A stretch of DNA of 64,000 nucleotides from Metellina segmentata (taxonomy: Eukaryota; Arthropoda; Arachnida; Araneae; Tetragnathidae). The stretch spans positions 29,771,235 to 29,835,234 of the forward strand of contig OX375877.1 of NCBI GenBank assembly GCA_947359465.1, in the 5' to 3' direction. Positions 33,036 to 45,000 of this stretch are shown here, piece after piece. The translations under genes and the position numbers were made by a program. How positions within the stretch are numbered: position 1 is the stretch's first letter; every line of letters begins with the position of its first letter. The notes below the pieces were generated by a model, which saw only the letters and a list, made by a program, of their open reading frames with translations, ran no database searches and was not told the origin of the DNA.

Positions 33036-36000
33036 CTGATTAAATAAAAATATATGTAATATATATCAACAAATTTATTCATGTAAAAATATATTACATT
33101 TCTTAAAAACTTTGTTACAAAAGAAGCAGTTATTATTAATATTTAAAAAAAATCTTCTATACAATTAAAACTAGATAAGGTAAACTCATTAAAAAATTGG
33201 GGAAACATAAATATTAAATACTCACTTGTATATTAATTTTGTTTTAGTTTTTTCTAAAATTTTTGTTGGGACAAGAAATTTGAGGGGTAAAAAATTAATC
33301 TGAGCTAAGATTGTAAAAATACAATATGAATTATTACGTTCGCAGACACAAGTAAAAAAACTGAGAAAGCATTGGATATACGTACTTTGTAAATAATGCA
33401 GTTGTTGTTGGCTACTATCTTCACAGGAGATCATGTTTTGAATAATGCTCTGTACAGCAGATAAAATAACTTGATCATGACACAAAGACAACACACTTGT
33501 AATTTTAGAATCCAAAAGGCTGTGTCTATATTTTTAAAGAAATTAAACCATGAAAATTAAAACAACAGTATCATTATGAATACAAATGTATGAATGATGA
33601 CAAATGATGTACTTACATCACAGGAAAGACACGGGCAAATACAACAGAGGCTTCCGCCAAATATTCATACAAAATCTGCATTTCATTTTCATCAGTTGTA
33701 TTTCTTACTAATGTAGCCTGAAAGTAACAAAAAAATAAAGAATTGGAAAGTACTTATATTAAACCAATAATGCCAGTGCATTTCTAAGAAAATCCATGAA
33801 GAATAAAATCCACAAACGCCCATACATAACACCTAACTGGAAAGACATCTTTCAAATGTGTATAATAGGCTAGCATTTGAATAATCTTGCAAATTTGAAG
33901 TATTGTCAACTGGGGTGACTTTGCCCAAAATTAAAATAAATTTTTTAAATTTTATCCATTGATTAAAAACTTAAAATAAAATTTCTACATTTGGTTCATG
34001 GTTCAGAGATATGATTTATGTAGTTGTTATTTTAATGGATCACCTCTCCTTTATATGAAAAAATAAAAAGGTGCAAAAGGCAACTTGCATAGTGGGGCCA
34101 CTTTGCCCACCACTTTACTTGTGTATATAAACAATGCTGTGAGTTGATTTAGGGCAATGTGGCCCCAAGAGGTGTCAAGAGAACCACAATGACAACAAAA
34201 ATAACACAAAACAATACAATTTTACTTTATATATACATGACTTAATCGAAAAAGAAACTAATTACTCTATTAAACAATTTCAATTGTGAATGAATAAAAC
34301 AAAAAACAGAAAAAACTAAAATAATCTTTAGCTATAATATATAATAACTAGAATAATAATAACTATTTAGTTGCAAAAATATTTGGAGTTGTTAAAGTGG
34401 AAGACATTTTGCCTTTCTTTCGGGGGAGTTGGATTGCGCACAATATCGTTGACAGAAACGCCTCGTCAGGCCCTTGAGGAAAACTGAAAGATTTCCTTAA
34501 TGCTTGTTATCAGGAAAGAAACTTCCAAATCAGCATCATAACACTTGTTCATGATTTTCACCATGTATTTCCCCAAAAAGTCTTACTATAACGAAGCCCC
34601 CAATTTCGAAATTCTGTGTTCGCGACTGAATATTACAGTGCCTCAAGATTTTGTCTTCGTAGCATTCAGTTGTGTAAGGGCTCAGGGAGTCATGTAAAGA
34701 AATGTCATCTTTCTACTGGCTGTCCATCTTGTCCTCTTTTCCTAAAAGCGGGTCCACGTAAAGATTAGCGAATGGGTAAAGTGACACAAAATTTCAAATG
34801 AAACCTGGGGCGACATTGCCCACTAAAATAAAACCGTCAGTTAAGGTTCAAAACCCAAACTCCAATTGTTTTACAATCTTCATTACATTTAGTAATATCA
34901 ATAATAACTGATGGGACTTGCATCATTATCAAAAAGGTTGCACAAATTAAAGTTTGAAGTCTTCAGATTTTACTGGATATTGAATTTGGTTGAAAAAACA
35001 GCTGATCAATATCAGTCATCAGAAAACACGCCCAAATGTAAGGACATCTCATCTACATGTAAAATGAATGCATAGACGACTGCAGTGCCACAAACGATCA
35101 ACTAAGTAAGTTTTACAATGCCAATAAACACTTTTCTTAAAATTGGGCACTCACCCCACAGGGTGTCTACTAAATTTCGGTTGGTCCATTTAGAGACTTT
35201 CTAAAATAAATGCATGAACTGATTTTACATGATTATGTGGGTCAATTAGATGCAATTATACTTTAAAAATAACCTTTTTTTTATTGCTTACAGTCTAATC
35301 TCGAGAAAAGAGGACTCTAGTGACAAATTTCAGCTTTAATAAGCTGTTTTCTAATTTAAATTTAAAAAATGTCATGTCAAAGTACATGAACATAAAAAAA
35401 TACTCTATTATATTCATAATTTTTATTTTCTGAATACTTGAAATTTTAATAAAAAAATTGAAGAAATCTACAATTGCTTTAAAAACATTTCGGCGTGTAA
35501 ATTTGTATGTTTCATGCATCAAATTAAGTGGGTAAAAAAATTATTTATCAATTTGTGTACTCAAAAAAACTGTCCGAATGTGGTTGGATTGAGGGAGTTA
35601 CACCATGTTCATTTTTTTTTCAGTTAGAATTATTTGCAATTTTCTTTTTTTAAGTTCAGCTGCAGCCACCTTTTATTTTCGCATCTCTCTATATTAAAAA
35701 AAAGTTACCGCCGCCGCAGGATTGAAAAATGTGTTGTTAAGCTCGATTCTTAGACGGTTTCCCGAGAAAGTACTCATCGGAAAAAAATGAAATTAACATG
35801 CTTTGTTCTTCATCGTATTCCCTGGATAATTATTAAGATTTTTCCCCGATGCGGCTATTACTTTAGGTTTTATTAAGTGTTAAAGTTGAAGAAGTGAAAT
35901 TTCTTCCGCGAGTGAGCAAAACACATTCAAATTTTCAGTCTTTAATCGTGAGTTTTTTTTAAAGAGTACCTCTCAACGTAAATTTTTGCAGCTCGTCGAG

Positions 36001-39000
36001 TTTTTTTTTAAATTTCAATTTGGTTTTTGATAATATTTTTTTGAAATTCGGGACATTATTGTTACTTTTTTTTAAAACTGCCGTATCTATATCTTATTAC
36101 AATTAGTTTTTAATTTTTAAAATATCGCAGTATACCTCAGGATGTACTCTTTCTTACGGTACTATTTTTTTAAAAATCGGTTAATAATTAAATTGGATGC
36201 GATCAAAAGTTAGTGATACAAAATTCGGAATCTTTGCATATTTTCGCTACTTTTTGTCACAACAGTTATATCTACAGAAAAAAACATTATTTTTTAAATT
36301 TCAGAACATCACTGAATACATTACATTACACTCTTTCTTATGGTACAATTATTTTTTAAATTGGTTAATAAATAAAATTGATGCAATTAAAAGTGGGTCA
36401 TACAAATTTCGAAACTTTCAGATCGTAATTTCCGATACAAAACTAAAACTGTCATATCTATATCGTATTACTATTAGTTTTTAATTTTTAAAATATCGCA
36501 GTATACCTCAGAATGTTCTCTTTCTTACAGTACAATTATTTTTAAAATTGGATGCAATCAAAAGTTGGTGACACAAATTTCGTAATTTTTATTTCGCGGA
36601 GCATTGCATTTGCGGAGGGTTGTAATTTTTACTATCGGGTTTGCCAGATATCACATTTATCGTAGCACCAATTGCCATGAAAACGATTTCTTTTTATTTG
36701 GCGAGGAAAAAGGCTTGCTTTTTTCCCTCTGTTTTTAGACGGTTTACCGAGAAAGTACAAATCGTAAAGTTTTTAGATTAACACGGTTTACTTAAAATTG
36801 TACAGGGAACAAGATGCAGAAGATTTTTTACTGATGCGGCTATTAGTTTAGGGTGCATTAAGTGTTAAAGTAAAAATAAGTGAAATCACTTGCGAAAGAG
36901 GTATTGGTTTGCGAAACGGGATTGCGTAGCAATCCACATGGGTCGGCGAGCAGGTTGCGAAGCCCTCGCTGTGACGTCATGGACTGGAAAGTGAAATTAG
37001 GATAATACAAATTATTCAGATAGTTTCACTGTGCGAAAGGAATGTTGGTTTGCGAAGCAAACCAAATGGCATATGTAAAAGGAGTGTTGGTTTGCGAAGC
37101 AAACCAAATGGGATTGCGTAGCAAACCCCTGGGGTTGGCGAGCGTAAGCAAGCAGGGGGCGGAGCCCCCTAGTCAGAAAAAAAATTGATAAATTTTCGGG
37201 ACAAAATTTATGATTTAAGGATTTTTTCGGGACCAGTTTTCCCGTTTTCGGCATATTCTTGGGACCTGTAGACACCCTGCCCCAGTTGACTGTACTCAAT
37301 GTTTTCTAATCATTAGATCAAAAATCAAAGTAATTACTATATATGTGTTGGGAATTGTAACCAATGGATATAAACAATATAAAGTCAACTGCTATGGGAT
37401 TCATCCGTCGATTTCTTTAAATGTGCTCTATTTGAGAGCTATGGTAGTATAAAATGCTACTAAAAACACTTAGAAGAGTTCAGAATTCTAATAGCATTCT
37501 TCAATACTCTTGACAGAATATAACGAGAAATGCAGGAGATGTAGGAAAGAAAAGGACTAATGCAAAAGTGTGCTTTAAACATCATGGAATAACAGTTCAT
37601 TTTTGAACAAATGAATGTGATGTTATTGAATAGATGTTCAGAAGCAAATCGTAGTAGGATGACTGAGATGTGAACATTACAATGCATTTAATTGGAAATA
37701 AGAATTTAAACCAGTAAAAAGTGCACAAAATGCCATTTAACATCTCTTTTAATTTTATTTCATCTCTGCAGGAATGTATATCCATAATTGTGTTCATTAG
37801 AAATGGATTTACGAGGTATAAATGTGCATAACACTAGTATCAATAGACATAAGCAATTAAAAAGCGTGGATGCTGTGTTACAAAGAAAACACCAAGTTAA
37901 TAAAAGAATATAATCTACCATTCTTTAACAGAAGCAAAACATACCAAAACAGTTAAGACTAATGCTTGCGTAGGGAACTCAACCAGAACTTCTGGATCCA
38001 ACAGTACATTATCTTCATTAGAAACTCTGGAAGCTCCGTCTTTATGGGTGGGAGAGTCGTCTTCATCATCTAGATCAGGAGACAATCTACCTCCATCTTC
38101 ACTCTTTTGGGCCTTAGGTGTCGGCATTGAGCTACTACGCTGTGTTTTGAAACGAGGACGCATATTTTGAGCATCTATGTCCAGACTACGCCAAAACTTG
38201 TTGTCCTTTGGTTGAGGCTACAGGGTAATCAAAAATGCAAAATTACAAAATAAAGTATTGTGAATTCACACATCAACATAGAAGAGAACATATCTACAGG
38301 GTCTTAACATTAATGGTCATTACAATGGACATTTCTTCGTTTTACAAAAAAAATCTCTTAAGCCTAACAATCAAAATTTGTGGGTGGTAAAAAGTAGATA
38401 ACGAAGTGCAGACCAGTTGCGAGATACAAGGTTTAAAAATTCCAGAGATGGGGCTTTCTAACTGTTGCAGACTAAAGATCTTTAGAAGCTCCTTAGTTGT
38501 GAAGTTTAATTTGCATATTTATAATCAAATAATTTAAAAACCTCATGAACTAGTTAGAATTAGGATTGTACAATGACAATTTAATACCTAATTTTTATTT
38601 AAACTTGAAAAGGAATGCTAATTTTCAAGCTTAAGAATTTGTGTAATTTTTAAAAGAAATTACTCATTTGCTTAAATTATCTTTATGAATAATTGCAAAT
38701 AAACTTTGAACTATTATGCAGAAAAATTTAAAATTTGGAAACCGAAGACTTTTTCCAATTTTTCCTTGAGTCAAGAGGGAGATCGGGATTTTATGGCATT
38801 TAATTTGTATAAGAAGCTGTGATCCCTTACTTGTTGAACTGGAGACTGTTTGTTCTGTTTAGCTTGAAACAAAGCATTTTGATCTAATGTGTCCCAGGAT
38901 TTGTGTCTTCTGTTGACAGGTGTTACTGGTAACGTCTGTTGCATACAATTACTAGGAGGTGGTCCATGAGGAGAGGTTTGAGCTGAGTTGGAAGATGGCG

Positions 39001-42000
39001 AGGGAGTTGGTGGACTAGGATTACTGGGTGATGTCGACACTTGAGGTGAAACAGTAGGATGGAGCTCAGTAGTGAAAGCTTCAGCACTGGGAGATTCGGA
39101 TACGACGCGAGTGATTCGGTGCTTCAAGTGACATCTGCTGCGCACTTCTTCAGATACAGACACCAGAGCTAACAAAAAAATTAGCATATTATGCCTCCAA
39201 AATTCACTACACATGATTAACAAATCCCAAAAACACATGAACAGGTAAAAAATTCTAACTATTCTAGCATGTAACCTTCAAATGGAATTTAAAACATGCA
39301 TTTTAAAAATTATGAGCAGTCGTTAGATAAAACCATGCTACATAAAATAACATGTCGATATATTGCATTGCTTGAGGGAGAAGAAAAAAAAAGCTTGTTA
39401 TACCAAAGGGAGCGAAAAAGAAAGGAGTGAGAAAAATTGCTTATTAGAAGACAAGAACCACAAATTGCATTTTATTAAAAGTATGTAAAACAACAAGTTA
39501 AAAACAAAAAAAGATGATTTAACTTTTAAACTAACAATATATAGACATTTTTTCATTTACACTTTTCTTTTGGGTCTAAATCCCGTTTAGGATAATTTGC
39601 TCGGGACAAGTGACCTTTGAACTCCCAATTCTAAACTGGTTTGAGTGGGCCTAAAATGATGAATTCCCAAATAGATAATATCAGATATTGTATAAAAATG
39701 CCACTGAGTCCAAATATTTTTGTCAAGGGCAACACAAATTTTAATAATAATACTTACCAACTCCTTTTGAAAACACGAGTGGAAAATAGAAAGTAATATT
39801 TTGATAGAAAGTTAAACACAACTCCTATCTATCATAATGCAAGTGATATACCCTATTTTTCTATTCCTTAGCTTTTTTTCTCCATAGTTAAAAGCTTTTT
39901 CACAAGGGTAGATAGACTAGTGGATAACAGTGCTATCTAAATAAAAAAAAGTTACGAAACATCATTCTATTTTCTGACCATTTGAAAATATTGTAACAAA
40001 CTAAGTAGTTGTTTCGATATAATGTATAAAAGAGATTTAAATTTTATTTATAATTGGAATGTTGACATAAATTTGGGTGAAAACTACCCGAGATGACAAT
40101 GACATGCTTGTGAGGAGAAGTAAACTTTAAGAGCAGTTTACTACTCATAAATAAAGTAACATAAAAATTTATATATAAAATATCTAATAGGAAAAATTTA
40201 ATAGTACTCATTTCTCAAAATTTAAAGTAGTTAAGTATGTAACTTACCAGCTAAATAAGCAACACTTTCTGGTGTAACCTGGAACTTATCCCTATATATC
40301 AAAAAGAAAGAAAAAAGGATTAACCTCACAAATGCAGGACAGTGAATCCAATTCTTTAAAGCTATTCTATATACACTATTTTCAAAACATTTAAGAAAAT
40401 GTGAATATGTTAACAAATTTTATTTGAGAGTTTACCAGTTTATTAGCATTATAGAAATGCGAATACCATACATGAGCAAATGATAAATGTTCAAATACCT
40501 TTTATGTGGCTTGGCTACTATTCCTAACAAAGTATTTAAGACCCTGGTGGTCCTTGATACTGTCGTAGGCGTTGGATGGCGAAAACCTAAAAATAGAATA
40601 AACAATGCACAAAAACTGTAGTAATTATCCATGTCAAAAGACTCCTCTAAAACTAAATACAAATATAAAATCTGTTAGTAGGTCAAGTAAATAAATTAGC
40701 TAGCATTATTTATGGGTACTTATATAAGTATTTTTTACATCAAATCCCAATAAAATACAGGATAAAGATTTTTCCAAGACAATTTGCTAGTTAGAAATTC
40801 CTTAATTAATGATTTGTTAATATGAAACTAACTACTTTAAAAATTGCTAACAGGAATTTTCAATAACATGATCTCAGCTATACATTGTTTTCTAAATTAG
40901 TAATAGCACATTCATCCACAAGTATATAATACAATTTTTGGAAATTATTACTTAATATTAAGGAATAACATGCACAAATCAAAAAATTTTCAGATTTTAG
41001 ACATTTTGTTCTCAATTGGCAAAATTCAAGTGTGCCAATTTCAATAAATTCAAAGTTGATCGAAATTAAATTGACAAAAATAAAATAGAAGAATAATATT
41101 TCAAAATCATTATTTTCAAAACTTTAGTCAACTTCTTCCATAAATTCTTTGTTGATATTATAAATAACTATACTTTATTTTAGATAGGTAACAGAAAATA
41201 AACCACAAATGTACTCAACTAAACTTTAACCAGAAATATTTTTGAAAAGGGAAGCACTTTATCTTACCTTTGATGAGGTGTCCAACAAGAGCAAAATGAA
41301 AATTTGATTTGAAACTTAATCCCACAGAATGGTCAAGTTGTTTAAAATGCCATTCTAAAGGTTCTCGACTAGACATCATAATGTACTCCAAAGTCTGAAA
41401 ATATCCAAAAGCTGTTTTACGATTATGTACAACCAAATATAATGAATGAAATAAGGCTGATACATACAAATTGTATCTGCTTAAAATTCAGAAGTCTAGA
41501 AAAATGGAAGTGAAAAGAATTGTGTTTCACAGCACAGAAGAACTAGCTTTCATCATTTAGTAGATTGATAGCAAGTTCAATAAGAAAATTTGCACAATAC
41601 ACTGTAATCATGAAGACACTCCTTGCAATAAAAAGATCCAAAACTTGCTGAAATAAGAACAAAATAATTTTATTTTTCCTTGCTTCATATGAATGCCTCA
41701 ACAGTTAATTAAAATCCTAGTGCTTAACTGCACTCATGTTTTTAGGTTGTGTCTGCATCTCCACTAATTTAATATTTATTTGAAGTGTATAACTGAAGAT
41801 AATAGTTATTAAAGGTTGGCGAGCAATGGCGGAGCCCCTTATTTATTTAAATAGATAATCAGCATCATTTTATTTGCAGAAATCCATGGATTTGTAAGAG
41901 CAAACCGCTAAATTTAAAAATGGAAAAACTCGGAGGAATATTGCAAAATGACAGGGAAGCATTATTTACTTCTGATACACAACAGGATACAATTTTTTAA

Positions 42001-45000
42001 TTTAACACTTTTGTAAAAGAGGCCATATAAAAATTTTGATCTCATAGTTTTAAACCTTATCAGTAGAAAAATAAAATTAATATTGTTTTTTGGCTTTTTT
42101 AAATTTCAAATTAGAAACACATAATAAAAATCAATTGAAACAAGATGAAATGAATCGGAGAACCTTATTTCTGCTGTCAAATAATAATAATATTGACATG
42201 ACAATACATTACTCACATTATTTTCAAAAATTCCTTGGGAATCAAGAGTGTGTAAATTTTGTTCTAGAAGAGCTAAACCAGCAGCATACAAAGCCATATC
42301 ATCAAGCTGTAGCACAGATATAGCAACCCAGAAAAGTGCTCGATGAATCAATGATTCCTAAAATATGTAAGTCAATTAATATGCTAAAATAAATTGCTTT
42401 GAGAACTTACAAATTAAAATATGTATGAAAAGCACCCCAACTGTAATGTAAATTGAAACAATTAACTAAATTTGATTCGTTAAAAGCAAAAGTAAGTCTT
42501 ATTTCTAGGTTCCATCTACAGTTAGTCATATATCCTAAATTAGATTTTAGCTCATTTCCCATATTTCTAAGGGATCCATTTTCCAGACAATTCAAGATTC
42601 CCTAAAAACATAATATCGGGTTGAGTAAAAAGATTTTCCGCTAAGGGGAGATACCTCCACACCAACAGCTGTCATTTCTGTAGTTGTTAGCCTTTCTACA
42701 AACAGGTTTTTGCATTCGAAAGCTGAAAATTGGAACAACACGACTGTAATTTGTTTGTTAAAAATTTATTATCTTGTGCATCAAAAAAGTATTTTCAATG
42801 GAGCTACCCCGTTAACATATCAGAACGATTATGTACTATGAGTTCTGTAACAAACTCTCAGTGAGACACAATGCCAACAAAAAATGTGTGAAAGTTCAGC
42901 CATCAATGCTTTTTCTTATAATACAGTCAAGGTTTGATTTCAGAAGTTCAAAATTGGAAATTTCGGCATTGAAGATGAATCATGTTCTGGCCACCCTATT
43001 GATTGTGAGCAGTTAGGAGCACTTCATTGATCAAGACAGAAATGTTTCAACACAAACTATTGCATTAGAGCTTGACGTTTGCCAAAAAACAATACTTAAT
43101 GTTCTGAAATGCATAAATCTAACGTTTAAGTCCAGCCGCTGGGTGCCTCACGAATTGACTGCTGAAGGGGTTGGGTACCAATGGATTGGAAGTTGGCCAA
43201 CATAACTCCAATTTTCAAAAAGGGAATACAAAGTGATCCGGGCAACTATAGACCAGTAAGTCTAACTTCAGTAATTTGCAAAATATTTGAATCTCTGTTA
43301 AAAAAGCATATAATGTTATACTTGGAGGAAGGGGGACTGTTATCAGAGAATCAGTATGGGTTTAGGAAGGGCAGATCCTGCTCTACAAACCTTTTGAAGT
43401 TCTACGAAAAAATTAATGAGGAGCTGGATAATAAGAGCAGTGTGGATATCATGTACATAGATTTTCAAAAGGCTTTTGATAAAGTACCTCATGAGGCATT
43501 ACTGTTTAAATTGGAAAGGCTGGGGATTCAGGGAAAAACATTAATATGGATAAAGAATTGGTTATTGGGTAGAAAGCAGAGAGTGCAGGTAAAAGGAAAT
43601 TATTCACAGTGGACAGAAGTTATAAGTGGGGTGCCTCAGGGATCAGTTTTGGGACCAATTTTATTTATAATTTTCATAGATGATATAGGTCAGGGGATCA
43701 AGAATAGAATTAGTATATTTGCAGATGACTTAAAAATATGGGGGACAGTGGATACCAAGTTACAGATAGAAAATTTACAAGGGGATTTTGATAAGATATC
43801 CGAATGGGCTGTAAAATGGGGTATGCCATTTAATGTAGGGAGATGTCAAGTTCTGCATATGGGTTACAGGAACAGTGGAGCCGAGTACTGTCTGCAGGGA
43901 GTAAAGGTAAAGGAGGGAGAAACAGTCAAGGATCTTGGGGTGATAATTCACAGGGATTTTAAAATGGGTCACCAATGTTCAGCTGCGGGTAAAAAGGCTA
44001 ATAGGTTATTGGGGTATATTAAAAAGACTGTAACTTCAAGGGATAAGAATATAATCTTGCCGTTATATATAAGGGTTTAGTAAGACCACATCTAGAATAT
44101 GCTGTACAATTCTGGGCTTCATATATGAGAAAGGACATAGAATCAATTGAAAGGGTTCAGCACAGAGCTACAAAAATAATAAAGGGGCTAGCAAATTTCG
44201 ACTATAATGAACGTTTAAGTAAGCTAAACATGTATACATTGGAAAGAAGAAGAAGGAGGGGGGATTTGATTCAGCTTTTCAAGTTTGTAAAACAAGGGGA
44301 CACAGAGGGCTTAAATTTCAATAGGGATAACAGAACAAGGGGTCATGGGTATAAATTGAATAAGACACATTTTAATCGGGATTTAAGGAAAAACTACTAT
44401 TTTAATAGGGTAATAGACAGTTGGAACGCGTTGCCAGAAAATATAGTTAATTCAAAGGGAGTGTACAAATTTAAGATACAATTGGATAGTCAGTGGGAAT
44501 TGGGGAATTCATAAACAAAGGACCAGCCTTGTTGGGCTCGAGCCTGTAGCTGGTCGTCAATATTTGTATTTGTATTTGAAGACAAGCACAAGATAAAAGC
44601 GGCCTGTTTGGCTCTGCTCAGAGATCATAGGAAAGAGAAAATTCTGGACAGAATTGTGACCTGTGATGAAATATGGTTTTTTTACAACACTACAAGCTGT
44701 AAAGAAGGGTGGTCAGCACCTGGGGAATCAGCAGGCTCGGTTGCAAGACGAGCCCTAACCAACAAGAAGGTGCTTCTCTGTATCTGGTGTGTTTGTTGCG
44801 GAATTATCTACTAAGAGTACCTGAAAAGTGGATAGACTATCAACAGTGCAATATACAGCAACACACTAATTAAAGTTTGCGATGCCATTCGCGAAAAACG
44901 AAGAAACAAGTTCAGAAGGAAGGTGGTTCTTTTTCATCAAGGTAATGTCTGGCCACATGTTAGTACAATGACCGGCTGGACGCTATACAAGCTGGAAGGG

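Larger units (their letters stand above)
35159..37279. mobile_element. CAGGGTG-terminus element with 5-bp duplication, interrupted by a Helitron
   Basis: Left end CAGGGTGTCTAC and right end GTAGACACCCTG are perfect 12-bp inverted repeats. CCCCA occurs directly outside both (35154-35158 and 37280-37284). Excluding the Helitron at 35684-37172, about 630 bp of element remain. 5 bp is shorter than the usual 8-bp hAT duplication. Confidence 0.8.
33903..37292. mobile_element. pogo-like non-autonomous element, interrupted
   Basis: The left end TTGTCAACTGGGGTGACTTT and the right end (minus strand CAGTCAACTGGGG, continuing GTGAGTGCCC across the insertion) are inverted repeats with TA outside both (33901-33902 and 37293-37294). 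Internal phrases such as GGGGCCACTTTGCCCACC (34092) repeat the terminal motif. The body is split by the element at 35159-37279. No transposase frame is recognisable. Confidence 0.75.

Noticed and set aside
36068..36580. CRISPR-like array in the AT-rich repeated units
   Set aside because: Units are long, irregular and diverged, and the context is a eukaryotic Helitron; no short identical repeats with unique spacers.
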